Part shown: positions 1 to 8,391 of the stretch, one piece after another
How positions within the stretch are numbered: the stretch's first letter is position 1
Layout: every line of letters begins with the position of its first letter
Assembly (NCBI GenBank): GCA_023391635.1
Contig: JAEWAQ010000009.1
Location: 9,690 to 73,689 of the forward strand
Length of the DNA: 64,000 bases
Origin: Bacillota bacterium
GTDB taxonomy: Bacteria; Bacillota; Bacilli; Paenibacillales; Paenibacillaceae
Reading direction: 5' to 3'
Notes under the pieces: model-generated
What the model saw: only the letters and a program-made list of their open reading frames with translations
Told to the model about the DNA's origin: nothing
The model's database searches: none
Program-made: the position numbers and the translations under genes

Positions 1-2074
1 TTCCGGGCAAGGCACGAATATCCGGCACCTGCTCATGCAAGTACAGAATGTACCGGTTCGTCGTCTCCGCAACTTTGTACCGCGCGATATCCGAATTTTT
101 GAAGAAAGGCTTGATGTACGCCCACTCCCGCTCGTCCCGCACGATTTCCCGAAAAAAATCCAGGTCCGCCACATAGACTTCGTCAAGACTCGATTCGAGC
201 CCGATCAACGGCCTGCAGAGGTTTCCGAGCACGTCCGTCGAAGCCTGCTTCAACAGGTCCAGCGCGCGGTTGATCGGCAGCCCGCCGCCGCCCGTTTGCC
301 CTCCCAGCCGCAAATAGCTCTCTTCCCCGTCCCAGAGCTCGGATTGCGCGACCAGAAGATCGCTTCGGTCCGGTTGCAATTGTCGAGACAGCTCGTCCCC
401 CGACAGAATTCCGCGCGTTCCGATTACCTTCACGCGAGCGGGAGCCTCCTGCCTGCTTTTGCGGAAAAGGGTGATCAAATTGTGCTGGCCCGCCGCCCCT
501 GCGAAAATCCGCGCATCGTTGAAGTTGACCATCTCCAGCAGCGTCGTACGTTCCCGCAAATCCTCGCGAAGCTTCCTGGCTCCGAGCGCGGTCAGATAAT
601 AATTCGTCGTAATATAGGCGCCGATGCCCGCTTCTCTTAGTATATCGATTCCGACATGGAAGAAGAAATAGAAATAATCCATTCGCCCCAAGTAATATTT
701 GCCTGTCGGGCTCATCTGGACCGCGCGGAAAACGGCCTTGTTCTTCCGTTCTCCCAAGTACGGCGGGTTGCCGATGACGATGTCGAACCCGTCTCGGATG
801 CCAAGCATCCAATCCTTGTCGAAGAAAGAAGCCGCGCTGTCGGCATCGTACGGATTCCAGTCCGCCAGCCGCCGCGCGTTGTCCGAACCGTATCCGCAAC
901 CTGTCAAAGCCTCCCGCAAGCGGGCGGAGAACGCCTGTTCATCCTGCCGCAGCCTCGGGAGACTCTCCGGGCCGGAATCCCCCGTTTCCGTGCAGGACAG
1001 CCGGCGTCTTATCCGCATCAACCGGTCCCGGAGCTTCAAGATTTCCGTATTTTCCGACTCCGAGCAGGGTGCCGGCTCTTCCAGCGGAATGAGCAGATTG
1101 GCCGCGATCAGACGGGAGGACAGATCCAGTTCCGGATAACTAGCCTCCATGCCGCTCGAGCAGCCGAACCTCCGATCGTCATCCGAGAACAGGGAGAGCC
1201 GCAAGCGCATCCGGCAAATCCGGACAGCCACCGGCTGAATGTCGACACCGTACAGACAGCCGCGAATCAGAAAGTATTTGCGCGCGAAATCGGACTGTCC
1301 ACAGGAGAACACCCTGTCGATTTCCGCGATTGCCGCCATCCGATCCTCCCGATCCTCGATCTCCTCCGCCTTGCGAAGTTGGACCTGTCGCCACATCTTC
1401 AGATCCGGGTCCAGCTTGCGAAGCGTTCTCGTCATCACGTGCAGGACAGCAAGCGGGAAAGCACCAGAGCCGCATGCAGGGTCGAATATGGCGCAAGCGC
1501 CGAGCAGCCTGACGATTTCCGAACTTGCTTGCTCCCACTGGAAAGACCGATCATCGCCCGACAGCAATCGATGCAGGTCCGCGTCGAGATCGGGCAGAGC
1601 GTCGTAAGCCGGCAATAATCGTTCCCGCAAATACGCCGCCAGACTGCGCTCGGCCATGTAACGGGCAATCTCCTCGGACGTGTAAAACGTGCCCGTCCGT
1701 ACGCGAACGCTTCTTGACGCCCCGTTGTCCGACTTATTGCCCGCCGTCGCGCCCGGTGTTTTTCCCGCCGCAGAGCGGGAGAGCAGTTTCTCGAACAGAC
1801 AGCCCAGCAAAGAAGGATCCAGCGCCTCTGCTTCTTGTGTCGGCGCATTCTCCGCAGCCGTGTATGGATAACGATCCAGAATGGCCGCCAATTCTCCGCC
1901 CGGAGATACCCGATCGCTGGCTGGTCCTGGGGCATGCTGGTACGCGAATCGTTCATACAGGCTGTCGATCAGCGTGCGGGTAAGCCTCTCGGCTTCCCAT
2001 TCATCCTGATTCGGTCGAACCTGCAATTGCCGTTCATGCCAATCGAGCAATTCCTTCATGGCCTGCTTATTCAT
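1..2074 (-). CDS. Eco57I-like N6-adenine DNA methyltransferase (3' end outside window)
   Basis: Class gamma adenine DNA methylase of the type II restriction-modification kind; it would methylate adenine in a specific DNA site in the cytoplasm. The gene runs off the left edge, so about 690 N-terminal residues are visible. Seen: a GTFYT motif (about res 129-133), SAM motif I DPACGSGAF (about 198-206), catalytic motif NPPY (about 436-439) and the beginning of a TaqI-like target-recognition region. The ATG at 2074 is chosen because an in-frame TGA lies about 24 nt upstream; no strong ribosome site precedes it. Only about 125 residues precede the methylase fold, shorter than the nuclease-bearing N terminus of fused type IIG enzymes. 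It may therefore be methylase-only, or the nuclease may lie outside the window. No restriction gene is visible on the upstream side. Confidence 0.85.
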   Translation of the reverse strand, partial: MNKQAMKELLDWHERQLQVRPNQDEWEAERLTRTLIDSLYERFAYQHAPGPASDRVSPGGELAAILDRYPYTAAENAPTQEAEALDPSLLGCLFEKLLSRSAAGKTPGATAGNKSDNGASRSVRVRTGTFYTSEEIARYMAERSLAAYLRERLLPAYDALPDLDADLHRLLSGDDRSFQWEQASSEIVRLLGACAIFDPACGSGAFPLAVLHVMTRTLRKLDPDLKMWRQVQLRKAEEIEDREDRMAAIAEIDRVFSCGQSDFARKYFLIRGCLYGVDIQPVAVRICRMRLRLSLFSDDDRRFGCSSGMEASYPELDLSSRLIAANLLIPLEEPAPCSESENTEILKLRDRLMRIRRRLSCTETGDSGPESLPRLRQDEQAFSARLREALTGCGYGSDNARRLADWNPYDADSAASFFDKDWMLGIRDGFDIVIGNPPYLGERKNKAVFRAVQMSPTGKYYLGRMDYFYFFFHVGIDILREAGIGAYITTNYYLTALGARKLREDLRERTTLLEMVNFNDARIFAGAAGQHNLITLFRKSRQEAPARVKVIGTRGILSGDELSRQLQPDRSDLLVAQSELWDGEESYLRLGGQTGGGGLPINRALDLLKQASTDVLGNLCRPLIGLESSLDEVYVADLDFFREIVRDEREWAYIKPFFKNSDIARYKVAETTNRYILYLHEQVPDIRALPG

Positions 2075-2182
2075 GGAGTTCCCGATTCGATCGATCTTCG
2101 ATCACCTCGTATTAGCGATGTTCCGAACCGTATCCGACTCGGGCTTGTACCCGGACCATACGTTCCCCTCTTCTATCAAACT

Positions 2183-2191
2183 ATTATAACA
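2183..2191 (-). promoter_or_regulatory. Extended -10 promoter of the DNA methylase gene
   Basis: On the minus strand the sequence reads TGTTATAAT, an extended -10 (TGnTATAAT) about 110 nt before the methylase ATG. No good -35 is present 17 nt upstream, which is acceptable for an extended -10 promoter. Inferred from motif only. Confidence 0.45.
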
Positions 2192-2235
2192 CGCCCGGCG
2201 AATCGCGTAATCACGGCCGTTCTTCAACGCCATTC

Positions 2236-2573
2236 TTGTTCGTAACCGACGCGGACAGTCCATCCGGGAAGGCGCTCATCCCCCGTTTGCACGAAGAAGG
2301 CGCCTGCCTGCTGCTGGCAAGCGACACGAACGGAGAGGCGATCGCCGCCGAACTGGATGGATGCAGCAATGCCGGCCAGCCCGTGATCGTTGGCCGCATC
2401 GACCCGTGCGACAGCGTGCAAGTGGGCGACCTGCTAAACCTTGCGCAGCAACAATGGGGCTTTGTCGACGTACTGGTGCATAACCGGAATCTCGTCAAGC
2501 CCGCCAGTTGGAGGAAGCGTGGGGTCCGCTGTGGCATCGCGGTTCCCAGTTTCAGTTCGAAGGAGATGTGAGC
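2236..2573 (+). pseudogene. N-terminal remnant of a short-chain dehydrogenase (SDR)
   Basis: The translation from 2236 begins FVTDADSPSGKALIPRL, which looks like the first beta strand and the glycine-rich NAD(P)-binding turn of an SDR, and later has DVLVHNRN in the place of the SDR NNAG motif. Near 2505-2520 the frame shifts: after LVKPAS the continuation (EEAWGPLWHRG) is in another frame. The sequence ends abruptly where the right end of an IS605-type element begins, near 2572. There is no catalytic YxxxK region, so it cannot be functional. The residue spacing fits the family, but the remnant is short, so the family call is moderate. Confidence 0.5.
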
Positions 2574-2700
2574 ACTCCCCGATTTAACGAGAAACCGTTT
2601 GAAGTCGGGGCTTCCGTTCGTTTAGGAACGGAGTGCGTCTCTGTGATTCGGCTATTCCCTCAGTCCGAACGGGTTGCCCCATTCTTTACATCCATGACTA
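2572..2700 (-). ncRNA. Omega-RNA (reRNA)-like right end of the IS605 element
   Basis: Just after the tnpB stop, the minus strand holds a hairpin with arms CCGTTC and GAACGG, and then a terminal hairpin with arms CCCCGACTT and AAATCGGGG (one G-T pair), ending within a few bases of the element boundary. This layout matches the 3' scaffold of omega RNAs of TnpB elements, in which the guide is read from flanking DNA beyond the right end. The RNA is inferred from position and folding; the guide here would begin inside the SDR remnant near 2571. Confidence 0.5.
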
Positions 2701-4027
2701 AACCGCCGCAGACAAGACCGCAAGTACGCTACGATACACAGCTAACGTGCGTTGTGTTCTCGCAGTCAGTGAAGGAACTTTAGCCTCCACTGCTGACCAC
2801 GCCTTCGCAGGTATGGTTTTTTGCAATGCATTCAGATAGTACCTTGCCCCGATGTTGTACGACGCGTTCAGATCGCTATGATACTGCTTGCCCGTTGCGA
2901 ACGTGCAGAGTTCCGCTTGATCCGCATGTCTCTGCAGCCTTCCGCTGCCGTCGAACGCGTATCGGCTCGTCCCCCACGCATGGATCGTGCGGACACGAAT
3001 CCCGACCCCATGCGCCTTATGCAGCAGTTTGGCATGAATCGCCCGCTTCGCCCATAGCTGGTATCGCTCTCTGATCGATCGCGGACGCTTCCCCTTGAAC
3101 GCCAAATATTCCATGATGATCGTACCCGCGCCCTGAGCTTGTGCAAAGGCAACGATGCGGTTGACCGTGTCGTTGGCGATCTGCGTATTCAGGTTGTTGA
3201 TCTTGCTCCAGATCTTCTTGGAGGTCGTATGGTGCTGGCGCTGCATCTTCTTCCGGCGATTGAGCAACCGCATCTGATGATCTTTTTCTCGCTTGTGCTT
3301 GATGAACAAGCAATCTTGGACAGTTCCGTCAGGTGCGAGTACACTGCATACCGCCGAATAGGTGATGCCCAGATCCACCGTGACGACCTTACACTCGGAT
3401 TCGGGGGCCTGAGAAAGTACGACCGTCTTGCGAAACGCAAATCGCAGCGCGAACTTCCGGCCGCTCTGCTCCAAAGTTGGCGAGAACCGCTTCCCTTCCA
3501 TCTTCTCCAGATACTTGACGTCCTGCGCACACAGGTCCACTGTCAACCACCGCCAATCGCGCCGGTCATACACTTTGATCCCCACCTGGCCGCTACTTAT
3601 GACCTGATACATATGCCTTCGTATAACGCAGGCGAGGATCGATGATGAAGTTGAAGCCGGGGAGGCTTACGCTTGAAGGGCTTGCCACTGGAGATCGCTG
3701 CATATCGCTCCTCCTCGTATGCGTCTACTCTCGTCTGATAGCTGCTTACGACACCGATGGCTTCCTGGATCGCTGATCTCCGCAAGTACGAGGGGAACTT
3801 CACAAAGCGGTGGTCGAAATCATGGGTGGCGGCATTATCCTTGGTCGTATGTACACAGGCCTCATTAAATTATTGCGTTTCTTCGCTTGCAGTGTGTTGA
3901 CATGCACCCATTCTTGCTGGACGACTTGAATCAAATAGGAGACGGCTTGACGGTAGAGGAGGAGCGTATCCCGAATCGCCCGATGGCTTTGGTGCAGTCT
4001 CACTTTATACGAGGATACGTGAATCAT
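2698..4027 (-). pseudogene. tnpB: tnpB (RNA-guided nuclease family), broken by two frameshifts
   Basis: TnpB proteins are RuvC-type nucleases guided by the omega RNA from the transposon right end. Three successive pieces are in different frames: the N terminus (from the ATG at 4027, starting MIHVSSYKVRL), a middle piece (TTKDNAATHDFDHRFVKFP and the following FPSYLRR region), and the C-terminal 304 residues. The first shift is near 3860-3875 and the second near 3605. The C-terminal part keeps the RuvC landmarks VDLGI, an acidic residue in IIMEYL, and HSDLNASYNIGARY. The usual CxxC pairs of the zinc ribbon are replaced by the variant seen in a subset of Firmicute TnpBs (SRYAFDGSG, then CTFATGKQY). 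The gene is inactive as a single protein unless the shifts are bypassed. Confidence 0.85.
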
Positions 4028-4129
4028 CTCATCACCGCCCGAGTCCGTTAATATGGATATTATATCAAATCCGATAGACGAATGCGAACATTTGTATGCC
4101 AAACCCCGATCTGCAGAGGTCGAAGAATG

Positions 4130-4440
4130 CAGCATACAGTGCTGTTCAAAGGGGCTTACACCGGGGGTAATCCCGGCACCGCGATCCTCACGCGCACCAA
4201 GCGCGGAGGCGCCGTCATCTGGGGCAGCATACGGGACAACCAGCAAGTCGTCAACATCGACAATATCAATGTGTCCTACAGCGGCAGCGACCCGACCGCT
4301 ATCGTGAACGTGACGATCATCGGCATGAACACGCCTGTACGCATCGGCCGCGCCGTCTATCTTCCGGGCGATGTGGTGCTGGGCACGCCGGCAGGCGTCA
4401 TCTTCATTCCGCCGCACCTGGCGGAGCTCGTTGATAAGCT
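4130..4440 (+). pseudogene. Truncated RraA-family protein (C-terminal part)
   Basis: The translated segment contains TKRGGAVIWGSIRD, then GMNTPVRIGRAVYLPGDVV and VIFIPPHLAELV, which follow the conserved RraA / 4-hydroxy-4-methyl-2-oxoglutarate aldolase-like pattern, including the substrate- and metal-site GxxRD motif. The N-terminal third is missing at the transposon side and the extreme C terminus is replaced near 4435 by unrelated sequence. There is no start codon with a ribosome site. It is best read as a remnant left after insertion and rearrangement. Confidence 0.65.
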
Positions 4441-4658
4441 TGCATATGTTCGACGAATTCCCGCTCCCACAGCGCCATATCTCCTGATTTCAGGACATCG
4501 ACCAGGTGATGATGCCATTCGACGAGCTTATCGTTGGAATAGTAAAATTGGAGACGGCCATGAAGCACATGATTCCATAGCCCCAGAACCGCCGAGTTGT
4601 CGTACTTAACCGGAGTTTGACTGGTCTGATAACAGCCGACGATTTCGGTCACGATCAA
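4404..4658 (-). pseudogene. C-terminal fragment of a GntR-family regulator (FCD domain)
   Basis: An open frame of 84 residues ends with HHHLVDVLKSGDMALWEREFVEHMQAYQ, resembling the last two helices of an FCD ligand domain (the pattern EH..il.Al..GD...A....HL). No helix-turn-helix part is present and the sequence upstream of 4658 does not continue it. The last residues (RAPPGAAE) are read from the antisense strand of the RraA remnant, so the two fragments meet at a junction near 4432-4440. FadR-type regulators often sit beside metabolic genes such as RraA and SDR genes, so all three remnants may come from one lost catabolic cluster (inference). Confidence 0.4.
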
Positions 4659-4745
4659 CCTGCAAAAAAAGATTGTCGAAGCTTGTCAGACGTGATAGCA
4701 TTTGATCCGGTGCAATATCCATAACATGGAAGGGGATTGCAAAGC

Positions 4746-5240
4746 ATGTCGCTGAACGGTTATCTCGGATTAATGGAAGATTGGCTCAATATTCTCGTAT
4801 TGATCCATGTGATCTCGGCCATTGTCGGGATCGGTCCGGTGTTCTTCGGACACGTGCTTCTCCGCAAAGGGCAAAATTTCGGGCAACTGCGGAATTCGCT
4901 CGCGCTGTCGAAGCTGCTGGAGAAATTCCCGAAAACGCTCGGCACGCTTGCGGTGCTCAGCGGTCTGCTCCTCGCCTGGCTGGGAGACTACGGCTTCAAG
5001 GAACTGTGGATTTACGGGTCTATTGTTCTATACATTCTGATCCAGATCGTCGTCATCGGATTCATGGCGCCTGCTGCACAGAAATTGGCAACGCGCGTAT
5101 TCTCGGGGTCGGAGCCTTCCGATCAAGCGCTGCCCGCCGAACTCGCATCCAACGTCGCACGGATCGACCGCATCAACTGGATCGCGACGATTCTCGGCTT
5201 GCTGCTGTTCCTCTTTATGTTTTTCAAGCCGATGCTGTAG
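4746..5240 (+). CDS. DUF2269-family integral membrane protein
   Basis: Small membrane protein of unknown role. The translation has four hydrophobic segments: near residues 14-35 (after the EDWLN start), 58-78, 88-107 and 146-163, with a hydrophilic stretch containing GSEPSDQALPAEL before the last one. The pattern and length (about 164 residues) match the DUF2269 family of predicted membrane proteins. The ATG at 4746 lies about 10 nt after AAGGGGAT; an upstream TTG at 4737 is too close to that site. It stands alone, with gene debris upstream and an exonuclease 150 bp downstream. Confidence 0.7.
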   Translation: MSLNGYLGLMEDWLNILVLIHVISAIVGIGPVFFGHVLLRKGQNFGQLRNSLALSKLLEKFPKTLGTLAVLSGLLLAWLGDYGFKELWIYGSIVLYILIQIVVIGFMAPAAQKLATRVFSGSEPSDQALPAELASNVARIDRINWIATILGLLLFLFMFFKPML

Positions 5241-5393
5241 CTCTCCGCATGACCGCTGCGCGTGGCAGGCCCTGAGTCGATCATTCGATTCGGGGGTTTC
5301 TTTTTTCTCTTTCTCCCTGACAAATCGCGAATCGGGGTCTATAATAGCAGAGTACGAAATTTTTCGCAGGTCGAAATTTTGAGGTGTTCGCTC

Positions 5394-6071
5394 GTGTCAT
5401 ATATTGTATACGATCTGGAAATGACGGTCCGGCGCAAGCGAGGACAAGTCGCGGAAATCATTGAAATCGGCGCGGTGAAAGTAGAGACGGGTGACGAAGG
5501 ACCGCGGATCGCGTCCAGCTTCCAATCGTTCGTGAAACCCGTTATCGCGCCGCAGCTGTCCGCCGATACGACGGCGTTCACGGGCATCACCCAACTGGAC
5601 GTGGGCGAGGCGGGAACGCTGACCGAGGTGCTGCGCTCCTTCGTCGATTGGATCGGCACAGAAGAATACTTCTTGTGCGCATGGGGGCCGGACGATCAGC
5701 GTCAACTCGTGCAGGAATGCCGCCAGCATGGCATTGCGCTCGATTGGATCGTCAACCACAATAATTTGCAGAAGATGCTGTCCAAGACGTTCAAGCTGGA
5801 GAAGCACCAGCAGATGGGCTTGAAGAATGCGATGGAAATGCTGGAAATCCCGTTCTCGGGCTCGCATCACCGGGCGCTGGACGATGCCGCGAATACCGCG
5901 CAGATTATGATCAAGATCTTCGACAAATTGACGTTTCGACGCAATCGGATCGAAGACGATGCGAAGGTGGAGACGGAAATCGTCTACAAAACCGCTCACT
6001 TCGAGAATCTGCCGTTCGCCAATCTCGCCGGCTTGTTCCCGGCTTCGGACGCGGCGAATGGCGAAGAGTAG
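5394..6071 (+). CDS. DEDDh-type 3'-5' exonuclease (KapD-like)
   Basis: Predicted 3'-5' exonuclease of the RNase T/DnaQ superfamily, 225 residues, cytoplasmic. Seen: Exo I motif YDLEMT (res 5-10) with the D-x-E metal ligands, an Exo II region around CAWGPDDQRQL with an aspartate, and Exo III motif SHHRALDDAANT (about 156-167) with the DEDDh histidine and final aspartate. The C-terminal 50 residues are charged and not part of the fold. A GTG start at 5394 is used because GAGGTG lies 7 nt upstream and the ExoI motif follows within five residues. It resembles KapD, an inhibitor of the KinA sporulation pathway in Bacillus, but the substrate cannot be told from sequence. Confidence 0.85.
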   Translation: MSYIVYDLEMTVRRKRGQVAEIIEIGAVKVETGDEGPRIASSFQSFVKPVIAPQLSADTTAFTGITQLDVGEAGTLTEVLRSFVDWIGTEEYFLCAWGPDDQRQLVQECRQHGIALDWIVNHNNLQKMLSKTFKLEKHQQMGLKNAMEMLEIPFSGSHHRALDDAANTAQIMIKIFDKLTFRRNRIEDDAKVETEIVYKTAHFENLPFANLAGLFPASDAANGEE

Positions 6072-6144
6072 AGCGTTCGACGCAAATATGGTAGACTTGA
6101 TAGCATGATATCGCGCTAGATTCGATCGAAAGAGAGGAAAAGGA

Positions 6145-7830
6145 ATGGCTCCCAAGAAAATGAGATCCGACATGATCAAGCGAGGCTTCGACCGCGCACC
6201 GCACCGCAGTCTGCTTCGCGCGGCAGGCGTGAAAGAGGAGGATTTCGACAAACCGTTCATCGCGGTCTGCAATTCGTACCTCGACATTGTCCCCGGACAT
6301 GTCCACCTGCAGGAATTCGGCAAGCTGGTCAAAGAAGCGATCCGCGAAGCGGGCGGCGTCCCGTTCGAATTCAATACGATCGGCGTCGACGACGGCATCG
6401 CGATGGGCCACATCGGCATGCGCTATTCGCTGGCCAGCCGAGAGATTATCGCCGACTCGGTCGAGACGATGATCAATGCGCACTGGTTCGACGGCATGGT
6501 GTGCATTCCGAACTGCGACAAGATTACGCCAGGCATGATGCTCGGTGCGCTGCGCGTCAACATTCCGACCGTGTTCGTCAGCGGCGGGCCGATGAAGGCC
6601 GGGCGCACGAAGGACGGTCGGGCGATCTCGCTGACGTCCGTATTCGAAGGCGTAGGCGCGCATATGGCCGGCAAGATCGACGACAAGACGCTGCTCGAAC
6701 TCGAGCAATTTGGCTGTCCGACTTGCGGCTCATGCTCGGGCATGTTCACCGCCAACTCCATGAACTGTCTGGCCGAAGCGCTTGGCCTCGCTCTGCCTGG
6801 CAACGGCACGATTCTTGCCGTCGCGCAGGAGCGCCGGGAATTCGTCAAGCAATCCGCTCGGCAGCTGATGGAATTGATCAAGCTGGATCTGAAGCCGCGC
6901 GATATCGTCACGATCGAGACGATCGACAATGCATTCGCGCTTGATATGGCCTTGGGCGGCTCCACCAACACGGTGCTGCATACGCTTGCCATCGCGATCG
7001 AAGCCGGCATCGACTACCCGATCGAACGCATCAACGAAGTCGCTAACCGCGTGCCGCATCTGTCCAAGCTGGCTCCGGCATCGGACTGGCATATCGAGGA
7101 CTTGCACACCGCAGGCGGCGTGAGCGCCGTCATCCACGAGCTGCTCAAGAAGGAAGGCGCGCTGCACGGCGACCGGATCACGGTGACCGGCAAGACGCTG
7201 CGCGAGAACGTGGAAGGCTGCGAGATCGTGAACAAGGACGTCATCCGCCCGATCGACAACCCGCACACCGAGCGCGGCGGACTCGCCGTTCTATTCGGCA
7301 ATCTGGCGCCGAACGGCTCGATCATTAAGGTCGGCGCGGTTGATCCGTCCGTCGGCGGCTATCACCGCGGCCCGGCGATCTGTTTCGACTCGCAGGACGA
7401 AGCTTTGAGCGGCATCGCGAGCGGCAAGGTGAAGGAAGGCCATGTCGTCGTCATCCGCTACGAAGGGCCCAAAGGCGGCCCCGGCATGCCGGAGATGCTC
7501 GCCCCAACATCGCAAATCGTCGGCATGGGCCTCGGCACCAAAGTCGGCCTCATCACCGACGGTCGCTTCTCCGGCGCATCGCGCGGCATCTCGATCGGCC
7601 ACATCTCGCCGGAAGCGGCGGAAGGCGGCCCGATCGCCTTCGTGCAAGACGGCGACATGATCGAGCTCGACATGAACAACCGCACGATCAAGCTCGAAAT
7701 CTCCGACGAGGAGATGGAACGCCGCCGCAGCGAATGGCCGGGCTTCGAGCCGAAGATCAAGCGCGGCTATCTCGCCCGCTACTCCGCCATGGTCACCTCG
7801 GCCAGCACCGGCGGCGTCATGAAGATCTAG
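6145..7830 (+). CDS. ilvD: Dihydroxy-acid dehydratase
   Basis: Catalyses the dehydration of 2,3-dihydroxy-3-methylbutanoate and 2,3-dihydroxy-3-methylpentanoate to 2-oxo acids, the third common step of valine, leucine and isoleucine synthesis. It is full length at 561 residues. Iron-sulfur cluster cysteines appear in PNCDKITPGMM (about res 121-131) and PTCGSCSGMF (about 192-201), and the C-terminal region has the family motif with ITDGRFSGA. A good ribosome site (GAGAGGAAAAGG) precedes the ATG. No other ilv gene is next to it; a strong terminator follows at 7870, so it is probably transcribed alone or with the exonuclease gene 73 bp upstream. Confidence 0.97.
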   Translation: MAPKKMRSDMIKRGFDRAPHRSLLRAAGVKEEDFDKPFIAVCNSYLDIVPGHVHLQEFGKLVKEAIREAGGVPFEFNTIGVDDGIAMGHIGMRYSLASREIIADSVETMINAHWFDGMVCIPNCDKITPGMMLGALRVNIPTVFVSGGPMKAGRTKDGRAISLTSVFEGVGAHMAGKIDDKTLLELEQFGCPTCGSCSGMFTANSMNCLAEALGLALPGNGTILAVAQERREFVKQSARQLMELIKLDLKPRDIVTIETIDNAFALDMALGGSTNTVLHTLAIAIEAGIDYPIERINEVANRVPHLSKLAPASDWHIEDLHTAGGVSAVIHELLKKEGALHGDRITVTGKTLRENVEGCEIVNKDVIRPIDNPHTERGGLAVLFGNLAPNGSIIKVGAVDPSVGGYHRGPAICFDSQDEALSGIASGKVKEGHVVVIRYEGPKGGPGMPEMLAPTSQIVGMGLGTKVGLITDGRFSGASRGISIGHISPEAAEGGPIAFVQDGDMIELDMNNRTIKLEISDEEMERRRSEWPGFEPKIKRGYLARYSAMVTSASTGGVMKI

Positions 7831-7869
7831 TTCGTTCTAACGATCCGGTTTGGAGAAGCTCGAACTATA

Positions 7870-7918
7870 AAAATGAAGGACCCCGGTCGATATTGAACCG
7901 GGGGTCCTTCATTTTTTA
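7870..7918 (+). terminator. Rho-independent terminator of ilvD
   Basis: Long hairpin with arms AATGAAGGACCCCGGT and ACCGGGGGTCCTTCATT (one bulge) followed by TTTTTTA. It lies 40 bp after the ilvD stop. Confidence 0.93.
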
Positions 7919-8030
7919 TCGAGGCTGGTACTATACATTCCGTTAAAGTTAATGACATCCTTTGCTGCTTTGCCGATTTATTTACATTAGCCGCCTACCT
8001 ATTCATTTTGCGTTTTGGAGGTTCATTTCT

Positions 8031-8290
8031 GAAATAAGGGCTGCGGAGGGACTTATTTCAAGTTTTAAAGGCTATTTTACTGAAATAAGAGCCGTAAAGG
8101 GACTTATTGTCTCTACACCGGCCCCCCAATGCCCTCTTTTGGGCCGAATCGCGAAAATAGGGGCTGCAGGGGAACTTATTTTAAGTTTTAAAAGCCATTT
8201 TACTGAAATAAGGGTCGCTAGGGGACTTAATGTCTCTGCACTGGCCTCCGATGCCCTATTTTGGGCCGAATCGCGAAGTTTGGGCTGAAG
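8031..8290. repeat. Intergenic palindrome array A (two 122-bp units, four hairpins)
   Basis: Between the convergent ilvD and deacetylase genes lie two copies of a 122-bp unit (8031 and 8153) and part of a third. Each unit holds two hairpins 51-52 bp apart. The clearest has arms GAAATAAG (8031-8038) and CTTATTTC (8052-8059) with a 13-nt loop; the others, at 8082, 8153 and 8205, are diverged. No coding potential was seen. The rest of the gap 7919-8391 contains nothing else recognisable. Confidence 0.85.
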
Positions 8291-8391
8291 AGAAATTGTA
8301 CCGCCGACCGCCAGCAACAGCGCACCTCAGTTGCCTTATTGCGGCCGGCTCCAGCATTTGAAGTGGTCAGTCGCCAACTCGTCGGCTACCT

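Larger units (their letters stand above)
2572..4130 (-). mobile_element. IS200/IS605-family (IS1341-type) element with tnpB only
   Basis: The element consists of a broken tnpB on the minus strand plus a structured right end at 2572-2700. No tnpA (Y1 transposase) gene is present, as in IS1341-type members. The right boundary is placed just past the last hairpin (near 2572), where the SDR reading frame stops. The left boundary is not visible and is put near 4130, between the tnpB start at 4027 and the first recognisable RraA residues. Both flanks are gene debris that do not join into one gene, so further rearrangement must have taken place. Confidence 0.7.

Noticed and set aside
183..899. A 238-residue minus-strand frame in the methylase region
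   Set aside because: It is out of frame with the conserved FDIVIGNPPY-containing methylase frame and contains no motifs.
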